Shown here: positions 26,703-35,394 of the stretch, one piece after another
How the letters are laid out: each line of letters begins with the position of its first letter
How positions within the stretch are numbered: position 1 is the stretch's first letter
Assembly (NCBI RefSeq): GCF_016650635.1
Contig: NZ_JAEKFI010000002.1
Coordinates: forward strand, 548,570-612,569
Length of the DNA stretch: 64,000 bases
Reading direction: 5' to 3'
From: Pseudomonas sp. TH43
GTDB taxonomy: Bacteria; Pseudomonadota; Gammaproteobacteria; Pseudomonadales; Pseudomonadaceae
Notes under the pieces: model-generated
Seen by the model: the letters and a program-made list of their open reading frames with translations, nothing else
Told to the model about the DNA's origin: nothing
The model's database searches: none
Made by a program: the position numbers and the translations under genes

Positions 26703-27227
26703 TTGTGGCGGCGTGAGCATTGGCAACATGAAAGGCTTGGGGACACTGAAGTCCTTGCCGGCCTGAATCGCTGTCAGGGTCGTTTGAATGGCCACATACA
26801 TGTTCGCCTGGTTGGCGTAATAGGACCCAATGACAATGGCGACTATTCCCAGTAACTGTACAGCCGTTGCCGCCCAGACATTGGCCTTGACTGTAGCCCC
26901 TTGCCTGGCCGCTTCCTCAGCGCTTCTGGCAAGCCCTTGTATCTCCTGAGCAATCAAGTCGTAGCGCTTGTCTCGCTCCGCCTGAGTTTTCTCTCGTTCG
27001 ACCTGAGTGTTTTCTCGCTCGACTTGAGTCTTGTCGCGCTCTGCCTGCGCCGACAGAAACGCATCAATTTTTGTCGACACCGCGTCCACCCGAGCATCCA
27101 TCCTTGTTTCGATGGTCTCGATCCTGGCGTTGAACTCTTCACGACTTATAGCGTTCATGGCTTGGGTATTCCGGCCTTTGTTCGAGAGGTCACTGATTGG
27201 AGATTGATTGAATTGCATGGTTTTCAA
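26700..27227 (-). CDS. Coiled-coil protein with one membrane segment
   Basis: A 175-residue protein with a TTG start at 27227, chosen because AGGAAGG lies 7 bases before it. An ATG at 27218 is an alternative. Residues about 30-105 are a charged coiled coil with heptad-like repeats of QAERDKTQVERENTQVEREK. A hydrophobic segment AVQLLGIVAIVIGSYY follows near residue 130. The C-terminus is Pro-rich. No family function recognised. Similar single-span coiled-coil proteins are common in pseudomonads. Confidence 0.65.
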   Translation of the reverse strand: MKTMQFNQSPISDLSNKGRNTQAMNAISREEFNARIETIETRMDARVDAVSTKIDAFLSAQAERDKTQVERENTQVEREKTQAERDKRYDLIAQEIQGLARSAEEAARQGATVKANVWAATAVQLLGIVAIVIGSYYANQANMYVAIQTTLTAIQAGKDFSVPKPFMLPMLTPPQ

Positions 27228-27262
27228 TTCGACACCTTCCTGGGTCTACCGATACCGTCCCT

Positions 27263-27284
27263 GGTACATCACGGGTACATCACG
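27263..27284. repeat. Direct 11-base repeat upstream of the coiled-coil gene
   Basis: GGTACATCACG occurs twice without spacing, about 36-57 bases upstream of the start codon at 27227. It may be a regulator site or a replication-slippage product. Confidence 0.5.
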
Positions 27285-27421
27285 TCAGTACGAGCAATAC
27301 GCCGCTCACTGAGCTGTCGAAACGATAGAACCCTTGCCAAAACCTGACAAGCCGGCAGATTCTGCCTCTGCTGTAGGCCGTTTCGTCAGAAGATGTAGCC
27401 TCGCCAAAACAGCTTTTTCGC

Positions 27422-28297
27422 TTAGTTGTTCTCCGATGCGAATACGTCGACGATCTGCTCGATCACCGCCCTCACCCGCGCGGTATGGCGCAAATCCGCG
27501 TGTGTCACCAGCCACACTTCATAGGGCAACGGCCGCGTTCGTTCAGGCCAGAGCCTGACCAGGCCATCGCGCTCGCCCATGTACGCGGGGATTTCTCCTA
27601 CACCCAAGCCTGCCGCAAGCGCACGGCGCACCAACAGGCTGGAACCGAGCCCGGCAACGATCCGCCCGCGATTTATCGGTTCAGAAACCAGCGTCAGGTC
27701 TTTGTTGCCCTGCAAGTACGGCTGATAGACCACCAGATCATGGCCCTCGAACGCTGAGCCCGGCGGCGGAACACCTTTGGCGTCGACGTAGGCCTGCGAC
27801 GCGAACAACCCCACCGGCCAACGGGCGATCCGTCGCGCGATCAGGTCCGGATTGTCCGGACGGGTGTTGCGCACGGCGATATCCGCCTCGCGCTTGGCCA
27901 AGCTGAGAATTTGCGTGGAGGCATCCAGCAGCACCCGCACATCCGGGTGCTGCTCATGTAGACGGGCAATTGCCGGAATCAGGAAGTCGATGGCCAGTGA
28001 ATCGGTGGTGCTCACGCGCACGCTGCCGGTGAGACGGTCATCCAGGCCCTGAATCTGTCGCTCCAGTTCCAGTGCCGAATGCTCCATTTTCTCCACACCT
28101 TTCAGCGCCGCTTCGCCGACCGCGGTCAGTGCGTAGCCGTCCGAGGTGCGCAAGAACAGCGTCGCGCTCAAGGACTTTTCCAGGGCAGTGACGCGTCGCC
28201 CCACCGTTGCCTGATCCACACCCAGCACCCGCGCGGCTCCGCGCAGTGTCGACTCGCGACAAACAGCGAGAAACACCCGTGCATCATCCCAATTCAT
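27422..28297 (-). CDS. LysR-family transcriptional regulator
   Basis: A 291-residue regulator with a winged helix at residues 1-60 (FLAVCRESTLRGAARVLGVD, then TVGRRVTALEKSLSATLFLR) and an effector domain with DIAVRNTRPDNPDLIARR. It diverges from the MFS transporter gene at 28409, 111 bases apart, so it most likely controls that transporter. CrgA-like LysR/YbfB-type MFS pairs are common in pseudomonads. Confidence 0.85.
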   Translation of the reverse strand: MNWDDARVFLAVCRESTLRGAARVLGVDQATVGRRVTALEKSLSATLFLRTSDGYALTAVGEAALKGVEKMEHSALELERQIQGLDDRLTGSVRVSTTDSLAIDFLIPAIARLHEQHPDVRVLLDASTQILSLAKREADIAVRNTRPDNPDLIARRIARWPVGLFASQAYVDAKGVPPPGSAFEGHDLVVYQPYLQGNKDLTLVSEPINRGRIVAGLGSSLLVRRALAAGLGVGEIPAYMGERDGLVRLWPERTRPLPYEVWLVTHADLRHTARVRAVIEQIVDVFASENN

Positions 28298-28408
28298 ACC
28301 GTCTCCTGATGATGCAATTACGCATCACTGCGCCGCCAATTCGCTGCGTTATCGCAGCAACGATAGCCGATATGCTGAGCGCCATAAACCTTCCTTGGAA
28401 TCGCTATC

Positions 28409-29683
28409 ATGCGCACATCCTCTCCCACCGGGCTCTGGCTGCCGATCTTCGCCGGCCTCTGCGCCAGCCTGGTCAGCATCGGTCTGGCGCGGTTTGCTTA
28501 CACACCGCTGATTCCCGCGTTGATTCAGGCGCAGTGGTTTTCGGCCAATGACGTGGTGTACCTCGGCGCGGCCAATCTGGTCGGTTATCTGATCGGCGCC
28601 CTGCTCGGCCGGCCGCTGGCGCGGCAACTGAGCAACAAAACCGCGCTGCGCATAATGATGCTGGCGGTGACGGCGGCGTTTTTTGCCTGTGCGTTTCCGT
28701 TGTCGGTGATTTGGTTCTTCGCCTGGCGGCTGCTCTCGGGGATCGCCGGCGGCGCGATCATGGTGTTGGTCGCGGCGACCGTATTGCCGCATGTGCCGGC
28801 GGCGCGCAAAGGCCTGGCCAGTGGCGCGATCTTCCTGGGTATCGGCCTCGGTATCGCAGGCTCCGGCACGCTGGTGCCGCCGCTGTTGAGCCTTGGTTTG
28901 CAAGACACCTGGCTGGGCTTGGGCGCGTTGTCGCTGCTGCTGACGGCGCTGAGCTGGTTCGGCTGGCCGGCCGACCTTGCCCACGCGGACGTTACTCACG
29001 ATGCCGCGGCGGCTCAGCCGACACCGCCCGGCGTTTATCTGTTGTTTGGCCAATATGCATTCATGGCGGCCGGCCTGGTGCCGGCCATGGTCTTTCTGGT
29101 CGATTACGTGGCGCGCGGGCTCGGCGCGGGCGCGCATGTCGGGGCACTGGTGTGGGTGATGTATGGCTTGGGCGCGATTGTCGGGCCGGTGAGTTATGGC
29201 TTTCTGGCGGACCGCTTTGGCGCGCGCAGGAGCATTCGGCTGGTGCTGGTGGTGCAGGCGATTGCCCTAGGCTTGCTCGCTGTTGCCCACTCCTTTCTGG
29301 CGCTGGCGTTGCTCGCGGTGGTTCTCGGCTCGTTCCCGCCGGGCATCGTCCCGCTGGCGCTGGCCCGGGTGCATGAACTGCTGCCGGAGCATCATCGCCA
29401 GCAACTCGCCTGGAGCCGCGCCACGGTGTCGTTTGCCACGTTTCAGGCGCTGGCTGGATTTGCATATTCGGCGCTGTTCAATGCCACGGGTGGCCATCAC
29501 GCGTTGCTGTTTGTGATTGCGGCTGGCGCGATTGGGGTGGCGCTGTTACTGGAGCAGGCGGCAATTTTCTGGAAACACACAAACCCTTGCAGGCGTGAGC
29601 CTGCTCGCGATAGCCATTCGCCTGAAAACACAGCGCTGACGGTTGTGGCGCCTTCGCGAGCAAGCTCGCTCCCACAGGGTTAA
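28409..29683 (+). CDS. YbfB/YjiJ-type MFS transporter with REP-encoded C-terminus
   Basis: A 424-residue protein with about 12 hydrophobic segments and the YbfB/YjiJ family start (GLCASLVSIGLARFAYTPLI). The cytoplasmic loop between helices 2 and 3 reads LGRPLARQLSNK, and the central loop is short. The substrate is unknown. Its last 35 residues or so (TNPCRREPARDSHSPEN onward) are encoded by the REPIN at 29584-29681, so the natural stop was probably lost and the protein extended into repeat sequence. LysR regulator divergent upstream. Confidence 0.85.
   Translation: MRTSSPTGLWLPIFAGLCASLVSIGLARFAYTPLIPALIQAQWFSANDVVYLGAANLVGYLIGALLGRPLARQLSNKTALRIMMLAVTAAFFACAFPLSVIWFFAWRLLSGIAGGAIMVLVAATVLPHVPAARKGLASGAIFLGIGLGIAGSGTLVPPLLSLGLQDTWLGLGALSLLLTALSWFGWPADLAHADVTHDAAAAQPTPPGVYLLFGQYAFMAAGLVPAMVFLVDYVARGLGAGAHVGALVWVMYGLGAIVGPVSYGFLADRFGARRSIRLVLVVQAIALGLLAVAHSFLALALLAVVLGSFPPGIVPLALARVHELLPEHHRQQLAWSRATVSFATFQALAGFAYSALFNATGGHHALLFVIAAGAIGVALLLEQAAIFWKHTNPCRREPARDSHSPENTALTVVAPSRASSLPQG
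29584..29681. repeat. REPIN forming the 3' end of the MFS gene
   Basis: Arms CCCTTGCAGGCGTGAGCCTG and GCGAGCAAGCTCGCTCCCAC, in opposite orientation. The transporter stop codon TAA (29681-29683) lies at its right edge. Confidence 0.9.
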
Positions 29684-29754
29684 CAGCATCGACCTGAATT
29701 TATCGAGCGATGCACGACTCCCATCTACACAAACCTTTACCAGGAGGAACCGAA

Positions 29755-30753
29755 ATGTCCTTACCCAACGAAATGACCCGAATCGAAATCACCGAGCCCG
29801 GCGGCCCCGTGGTTCTGCAAGCCAGACGCGTGGCGCTGCCAGTGGCGGCGGCCGGCGAAGTCCTGATCCGCGTACACGCCGCCGGCATCAACCGCCCGGA
29901 CGCCTTGCAGCGTGCCGGCAAGTACCCGATGAAGCCAGGCATGAACCCGATTCCCGGGCTGGAGGTCGCAGGTGAGGTCGTCGCACTCGGCGCTGGTGTC
30001 AGCCAATTTGCCGTTGGCGACAGGGTCTGCGCGCTGACCAATGGCGGCGGTTACGCCGAATACTGCGCAGTCCCGGCCGGCCAGACCCTGCCGATCCCCG
30101 AGGGCCTCGACTGGGTGCGGGCGGCCGCCATCCCGGAAACGTTTTTTACCGTCTGGGCCAATCTGTTCGGCCTCGGCGGCGCCAGCCGTGGGCAACGTGC
30201 ACTGATCCACGGCGGCACCAGCGGTATTGGCACGACCGCGCTGATGCTGTGCCGCGAGTTCGGCATCGAAGCCTTTGCCACCGCTGGCAGCCCTGAGAAA
30301 TGCGCAGCGATCAGCGAGCTCGGTGGCCAGCCGATCAACTACCGCGAAAACGACTTTGCTGCGGTGATCGCCGATAAAACCGCTGGTCAGGGCGTGAATG
30401 TGATCCTCGACATCATGGGCGGCTCCTACCTCAACGGTAACGTCAGCGCGCTGGCGATGGACGGTCGCGTGGTGATGCTCGGCTTCCTTGGCGGCGCCCG
30501 CGCCAATGACTTTGACCTGCTGGCGATGATGGCCAAACGCGCGGTCATCACCGGGTCGCTGTTACGCGCCCGTACCGCTGCGGAAAAAGCCGAGATTGCC
30601 GATCAACTGCGCGAACACGTTTGGCCGGTGCTGGCTGCCGGGCGCTGCTTGCCGATGATCGACAAGGTCTACTCGCTCAGCGACGTGGCGCAGGCCCATG
30701 CGCACATGGAGGCCGGCGACCATATCGGCAAAATCGTCCTGCGGGTGGACTGA
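29755..30753 (+). CDS. NAD(P)H quinone oxidoreductase, PIG3/zeta-crystallin type
   Basis: A 332-residue medium-chain reductase without structural zinc. It has the AAGINRPDALQRAGKYP segment of the PIG3 family, a catalytic-domain GLEVAGEVVALGAGV, and the cofactor-binding stretch ALIHGGTSGIGTTALML. It should reduce quinones with NADPH in the cytoplasm. The ATG at 29755 has AGGAGG upstream; an earlier Met at 29710 has none. REPIN sequence separates it from the MFS gene. Confidence 0.85.
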   Translation: MSLPNEMTRIEITEPGGPVVLQARRVALPVAAAGEVLIRVHAAGINRPDALQRAGKYPMKPGMNPIPGLEVAGEVVALGAGVSQFAVGDRVCALTNGGGYAEYCAVPAGQTLPIPEGLDWVRAAAIPETFFTVWANLFGLGGASRGQRALIHGGTSGIGTTALMLCREFGIEAFATAGSPEKCAAISELGGQPINYRENDFAAVIADKTAGQGVNVILDIMGGSYLNGNVSALAMDGRVVMLGFLGGARANDFDLLAMMAKRAVITGSLLRARTAAEKAEIADQLREHVWPVLAAGRCLPMIDKVYSLSDVAQAHAHMEAGDHIGKIVLRVD

Positions 30754-30850
30754 GCCGTTGCAGCATTTTGTAATCGTTGTCCGATCACGGTGGTCGAAAA
30801 TGTCACGCGCAGACCAAGGCTTCTGGTAAAAAGCGTTCTTTGTCCACGCA

Positions 30851-31810
30851 ATGGTGAAACGTTTAATGTTCCTGTCCTTCATGACTCGTCTGCGCCGCCG
30901 TCGTCTGGCGTTTGCCTGCATGGCCGCGTTGATTATCGGCGTGCCGACGAGTTGTGCCGTGCTGGAACACACCGAACGCAAACTGCTGTTTCGCATCGAA
31001 CCGGGCACAGCGGGCTGGTTTCACGGCCTGCCCGGCAGCGTGCAGGAGCTCGACCTGCAACCGAAGAGCTTCAAGGCCGGGCAAAACATTCATGCCTGGT
31101 GGTGGCCCGCGGAAAAGGCCAATGCGCCGGCCATCCTGTACTTGCATGGTGTGCGCTGGAACCTCACTGGGCAGTTGTTTCGCATCGAGCAATTGCGCGC
31201 GGCAGGTTATTCGGTGCTGGCCATCGACTATCGCGGCTTCGGCCAGAGCCACGGTGATCTGCCCTCGGAAAGCAGCGTTTACGAAGATGCGCGAGTGGCG
31301 TGGGAGCGTTTCAAACTGCTGCAGCCGGACCCGAACAAGCGCCTGATCTACGGGCACTCTTTAGGCGGGGCTGTAGCAGTCGATCTGGCGGCTGAGCTGG
31401 GTCAGGACGCCGCGCGCAATCACACACCGCTTCCGGTGCGCGGTCTGGTGATCGAATCGACGTTCACCACACTGGCGGATGTCGCTGCCTCCGTGGCCAA
31501 CACCTCGCTGCCGGTGCGCTGGTTGCTGTCGCAGAAATTCGATTCGATCGACAAGATCGCCGAGATCCATATGCCGCTGTTGGTGGTGCACGGGATGGCC
31601 GACGCCTTCGTACCGCCGCGTTTCAGCGAACAACTGTTCAATGCCGCGCAACAACCCAAACGCTTGCTGCTGGTGCCGGGGGGCACGCACAACAACAGCA
31701 TGGCGCTCGGCGGGCAGAATTACCGCAAGGCGATTGATGCCTTGATGCAGACCCGACCCGCGCCGCGTATGGCCGGGCCTGCGACCGTGCGCAGCGGGCG
31801 GGAAACCTAA
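30851..31810 (+). CDS. Membrane-anchored or exported alpha/beta hydrolase
   Basis: A 319-residue protein. The N-terminus (residues 1-35) has a basic stretch and a hydrophobic segment LAFACMAALIIGVPTSC, so it is exported, anchored or a lipoprotein-like product (the Cys follows PTS, a poor lipobox). The hydrolase core resembles the BEM46/ABHD13 group, with LYLHG, the nucleophile GHSLGG, the acid in VHGMADAFVPP and the His in GGTHNNS. Substrate unknown. Alternative starts at 30866 and 30881 cannot be excluded. The last 4 bases overlap the convergent ABC gene. Confidence 0.75.
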   Translation: MVKRLMFLSFMTRLRRRRLAFACMAALIIGVPTSCAVLEHTERKLLFRIEPGTAGWFHGLPGSVQELDLQPKSFKAGQNIHAWWWPAEKANAPAILYLHGVRWNLTGQLFRIEQLRAAGYSVLAIDYRGFGQSHGDLPSESSVYEDARVAWERFKLLQPDPNKRLIYGHSLGGAVAVDLAAELGQDAARNHTPLPVRGLVIESTFTTLADVAASVANTSLPVRWLLSQKFDSIDKIAEIHMPLLVVHGMADAFVPPRFSEQLFNAAQQPKRLLLVPGGTHNNSMALGGQNYRKAIDALMQTRPAPRMAGPATVRSGRET

Positions 31811-33618
31811 CGGTAGCCGCGCGCCTGCAAATCGAACAGTTGCGCGTAGTGCCCGGCAGCAGCGATCAACCCATCGTGGCCACCCTGCTCCAGAATCCGC
31901 CCTTGTTGCAGCACGATGATGTGGTCGGCATTGCGTACGCTGGAAAAGCGATGGGAGATCAGCAAGGTCATGCGGCCCTTGGTGTGCTGGCTGAAATGCT
32001 CGAACACCGCCGCTTCCGCCGCCGGGTCGAGGGCCGACGTCGGCTCATCAAGGATCAGAATGTCGGCATCACGGCGCATGTACGCCCGGGACAAGGCAAT
32101 CTTCTGCCACTGCCCGCCGGACAACTCCTGGCCACCGGCAAACCAGCGCCCCAACTGCGTGGCGTAACCGTTGTCGAGCCCTTCGATGAAGGGCGCCGCC
32201 ATGCCTTCGGCTGCTGCCTCTTTCCAGCGTTGTTGGTCATTGAACGCCAGGGTATCGCCAACGCCGATGTTTTCACCGACGCTGAACTGGTAGCGGATGT
32301 AATCCTGAAAAATCACGCCGATACGCCGCCGTAACGCGGTTTCCTGCCAATCCTGCAAATCGCTGCCGTCGAGCAGAATGCGCCCTTGATCTGGACGATA
32401 GAGCCGGGTCAGCAACTTGATCAGCGTGGTTTTGCCTGAGCCGTTCTCTCCGACCAACGCCATGCTGTTGCCGGGCAGCAGATGCAGGTCAATGCCTTCC
32501 AGTGCCGACCGACTGGCACCCGGATAACGGAAACCGACGTTTTCGAAACGCAAACCGTCGCCCGGTTGCGCGCCGACGGTCAGGTGGCCGGTATCGACCA
32601 GCACCGGCTCGGCCAAGTATTCATAAAGACTCGTCAGGTAGAGGCCGTCTTCGTACAGGCCGCTGATCGCACTCAGGCTGCTGCTCACAGCGCTTTGGCC
32701 TTGCTTGAACAGCACCAGATACATGGTCATCTGGCCCAGGCTGATATTGCCGTGTACGGCATCGATTACCACCCACGCATAAGCCACGTAAAAAGCCGCG
32801 GTGCCGAGCAGGCCGAGGCCGAAACCCCAGCCATCACGGCGCAAGGTCAGGCGCCGGTCTTCGGCATACAGCCTGGCGAATGTGTCGCGGTAGCGTTGCA
32901 GCAACAACGGCGCAAAGCCGAACAGCTTGACCTCTTTGATATAAGTTTCGTGAGACAGCAAGGTCTCGATATAACTCTGCTGCCGACTCTCCGGCGCGCG
33001 GCGGGTGAACAGCCGAAAGGCATCACCGGAAAAATGCGCTTCGGCAAAGAACACCGGCAACGCACCGACCACCAGCAGCACCAGTGCCCACGGTGAAAAG
33101 TGCACCAGCAGCACACCGAAGCTGATCAGCATGATCAGGTTCTGAATCAACCCCAGCGACTTCATCACCAGCGCCAATGGCCGGGTCGAGGCCTCGCGAC
33201 GTACACGCACCAGTTTGTCGTAGAACTCGGAGTTCTCGAACTGCACCAGTGACAGGGTCTGCGCTTTCTGCAAAATCAGCGTGTTGACCTTCTGGCCCAA
33301 CTGCACGCGCAACAGCGACTGCTGCACCGAGAGCGCTCGTTGTGTTCCCGACAACATCGCCAACACCCCGGCTTCCAGCAACACGTAACGCAACACTGGC
33401 CACAGTGGCGCACTGCCGTTCTGCGCATGCAACTGCATCGCTGCGACCACGGCATCGACAATCCGCTGCCCCAACCATGCCGCGAGTGCCGGCAGCAACC
33501 CGGCAATCAACGTCGCCAGTACCAGGCCCAAAAATAATCCGCGTGATGTCTCCCAGACCAGGCGCAAGGCTCGCTGTGCCTGGTCGAACAGGGACGTGAA
33601 GCGCGATAAAACAGGCAT
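31807..33618 (-). CDS. ABC exporter half-transporter (membrane domain fused to ATPase)
   Basis: A 603-residue protein. Residues about 20-330 are the six-helix exporter membrane domain. The ATPase follows with Walker A GENGSGKTT, signature ELSGGQWQKIALSR, Walker B ILILDEPTSALD and a switch His in LLISHRFSSVRNADHI. It would work as a homodimer. It resembles MsbA/LmrA-like exporters and those associated with peptide or lipid export, but its substrate is unknown. The start at 33618 (MPVLSRF) is chosen over upstream Met codons because these precede a Cys-rich, implausible stretch. Confidence 0.85.
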   Translation of the reverse strand: MPVLSRFTSLFDQAQRALRLVWETSRGLFLGLVLATLIAGLLPALAAWLGQRIVDAVVAAMQLHAQNGSAPLWPVLRYVLLEAGVLAMLSGTQRALSVQQSLLRVQLGQKVNTLILQKAQTLSLVQFENSEFYDKLVRVRREASTRPLALVMKSLGLIQNLIMLISFGVLLVHFSPWALVLLVVGALPVFFAEAHFSGDAFRLFTRRAPESRQQSYIETLLSHETYIKEVKLFGFAPLLLQRYRDTFARLYAEDRRLTLRRDGWGFGLGLLGTAAFYVAYAWVVIDAVHGNISLGQMTMYLVLFKQGQSAVSSSLSAISGLYEDGLYLTSLYEYLAEPVLVDTGHLTVGAQPGDGLRFENVGFRYPGASRSALEGIDLHLLPGNSMALVGENGSGKTTLIKLLTRLYRPDQGRILLDGSDLQDWQETALRRRIGVIFQDYIRYQFSVGENIGVGDTLAFNDQQRWKEAAAEGMAAPFIEGLDNGYATQLGRWFAGGQELSGGQWQKIALSRAYMRRDADILILDEPTSALDPAAEAAVFEHFSQHTKGRMTLLISHRFSSVRNADHIIVLQQGRILEQGGHDGLIAAAGHYAQLFDLQARGYR

Positions 33619-33741
33619 GGGGCATTGAACTCGGCAGGTGATGACAGTGCGACATGGTACTCCAGCACCACGATTGAAATTCACACCGGATGGGTTCCTC
33701 GGCATACTGCCGCGCGTCAAACACCACGAAAAGGACTGAGT

Positions 33742-34338
33742 GTGTTCTCGCGCCCCAACGCCCTATGGATGTATCAGCTGATTTGCTGGCTGGCTGTGCT
33801 TGCGCTGTTGGCGCACATCGCTTTCTGTGACTGGGTGCTGCTCAAACCGACCGACGTCGGCGGCACCCTGATGGGCGGCATGAACGGGCTATTGTTCAAC
33901 GCTGGCTGGCTCGTCGCCACGTCAGGATTGCTGCTGACCCTGCTGCTGCGCTTGCCGGGATCGATTTATGCCTGCATCGGCGCAGGACTCTTGACCCTGG
34001 GCATTGGCGCCTGGTCGCTAATCAACTACCCCGACGACGCGGATCAACTAATCTACAGCGTCAGCCCCGGCGAAATCGGCAGCGCCATGCTGACCGGCGC
34101 AATTTTTTTGACCCTTGGCCTGTTTCTGCGCTCACGGTTCAGGACCACAGGCCGGCCATCACGCTCTGCGCTCGTGGCAAAGTCCGTCGTGGCGAGCCTG
34201 ATCGCTATCCTCTTTATTGGTGCGCCGATAAGAATCGCCTGGCAGGTTTCGCTGCCCAACTGCGCCTTCAATAAACAGGGCCAGCAACTGACGATTTGCC
34301 TGGGCGATGATGAGGACGAACGCGTTATCGTCGATTAA
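33742..34338 (+). CDS. Small membrane protein, unknown
   Basis: A 198-residue protein starting with GTG at 33742, supported by AAGGA 6 bases upstream. It has four hydrophobic segments (ICWLAVLALLAHIAF; WLVATSGLLLTLLLRL; YACIGAGLLTLGIGAWSL; and a third-quarter segment), then a short soluble C-terminus with two Cys (NCAF, ICLG) ending in an acidic GDDEDERVIVD. No family recognised. Confidence 0.65.
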   Translation: MFSRPNALWMYQLICWLAVLALLAHIAFCDWVLLKPTDVGGTLMGGMNGLLFNAGWLVATSGLLLTLLLRLPGSIYACIGAGLLTLGIGAWSLINYPDDADQLIYSVSPGEIGSAMLTGAIFLTLGLFLRSRFRTTGRPSRSALVAKSVVASLIAILFIGAPIRIAWQVSLPNCAFNKQGQQLTICLGDDEDERVIVD

Positions 34339-34442
34339 ACCTCGACCCTTGCCGACGTTCAGCACTCTGCCAGGTTTTAACCACCCAACGTGGAACCAGG
34401 CGCACAACCGCCACTCCGCGCCTTACTGCCGGGAGCAAAGAC

Positions 34443-34856
34443 ATGAAAATCAACCCGTACCTGATCTTCAACGGCGACTGCCGAGAAGCCTTCACGTTTT
34501 ACCAGCAAGCCCTGAACGGCGAACTGGAGGCCATGACCTCTTTCGGTGAGTCGCCTGCCGCTGAGCATGTCCCGAAAGAGCATCACGCGTTGATCATCCA
34601 TACCTGCCTGAAAGTTGGCGATCAGATGATCATGGCCTCGGACACCACGCCCGACCGCCCAACACAGGGCATGAGCGGTTGCTCGATTTCGCTGAACGTC
34701 GACAGCGTCGCCGAAGCGGAAAGCGTATTTAACGCGCTGGCCCAGGACGGCCGCGTCGACATGCCGCTGGAGGCGACGTTCTGGGCGGCACGTTTCGGCA
34801 TGCTGGTGGATCGTTTTGGAGTGTCGTGGATGGTCAATTGCGATACCGACAAGTGA
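34443..34856 (+). CDS. PhnB-like VOC-family protein
   Basis: A 137-residue member of the vicinal-oxygen-chelate superfamily, PhnB-like group, recognised by the start MKINPYLIFNGDCREAFTFY and the end FWAARFGMLVDRFGVSWMVN. Relatives lack proven enzymatic activity. It is monocistronic and followed by a hairpin terminator at 34879. Confidence 0.85.
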   Translation: MKINPYLIFNGDCREAFTFYQQALNGELEAMTSFGESPAAEHVPKEHHALIIHTCLKVGDQMIMASDTTPDRPTQGMSGCSISLNVDSVAEAESVFNALAQDGRVDMPLEATFWAARFGMLVDRFGVSWMVNCDTDK

Positions 34857-34878
34857 CCCCGAGATTGCCTCAGGCATG

Positions 34879-34908
34879 AAAAAGCCCAACCGATCAAGGT
34901 TGGGCTTT
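34879..34908. terminator. Bidirectional terminator
   Basis: AAAGCCCAACC-GATCAA-GGTTGGGCTTT. On the minus strand it is followed by five T, serving the 34914 gene; on the plus strand it ends the VOC gene. Confidence 0.85.
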
Positions 34909-34913
34909 CAACT

Positions 34914-35243
34914 CTAGCGTTGGGCCAATTCGTGGCGCACGCATTGTTCGTAATACGTCTGCTTGACCGCTGCTGGCTTGAGCTTCGATGTGCTGTTGTA
35001 GGTTTGTTCGGTGATGCCCATCGCGGTCATGCGCATCCACGGCTGCTGGAATTTGCGTACCTGCAATTGCTTGCGTGCGCCATACAGCGACATGCCCGAT
35101 AGCTTGGATTGCTGAGCACCGGCGGCAATGTCCGAACCCCAGATGCAGGCAAAGCGATGGCTTTTACTCAACTCTTTCGCTTCGACTCCCGAAGCGAAGA
35201 CAGCCAGGGAAAGCGTTGCAACGGTTATGGCAATCGTCCGCAT
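34914..35243 (-). CDS. Small periplasmic protein, unknown
   Basis: A 109-residue protein with a signal peptide (MRTIAITVATLSLAVFASGV, cleavage after EA at about 22). The mature part of about 87 residues has two Cys (FACIWGS and YEQCVRH) that could form a disulfide, and many polar residues. No family recognised. The gene stands alone and shares a terminator with the VOC gene. Confidence 0.65.
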   Translation of the reverse strand: MRTIAITVATLSLAVFASGVEAKELSKSHRFACIWGSDIAAGAQQSKLSGMSLYGARKQLQVRKFQQPWMRMTAMGITEQTYNSTSKLKPAAVKQTYYEQCVRHELAQR

Positions 35244-35341
35244 ATAGCCAACCTAACCTTTTGAAAAAAGGCGATTTTGCCGGGGAAGCTTAACGTCGGG
35301 GGCCAGCAATTTGCCGCCTTTCGAGAGTTTTTTTCAGGCAT

Positions 35342-35384
35342 AAAAAAGGGACAGTGTAATTTCCGGATGAAATAACACTGTCCC
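35342..35384 (-). terminator. Intrinsic terminator of the RNA-repair operon
   Basis: On the minus strand, GGGACAGTGT and ACACTGTCCC form a 10-base stem that is followed by TTTTTT. It lies 10 bases beyond the rtcA stop. Confidence 0.85.
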
Positions 35385-35394
35385 TGTATGACGA

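Noticed and set aside
35342..35384. Inverted-repeat end of an insertion sequence (GGGACAGTGT)
   Set aside because: No transposase gene or second end lies nearby, and on the minus strand the hairpin plus T6 fits a terminator for rtcA.
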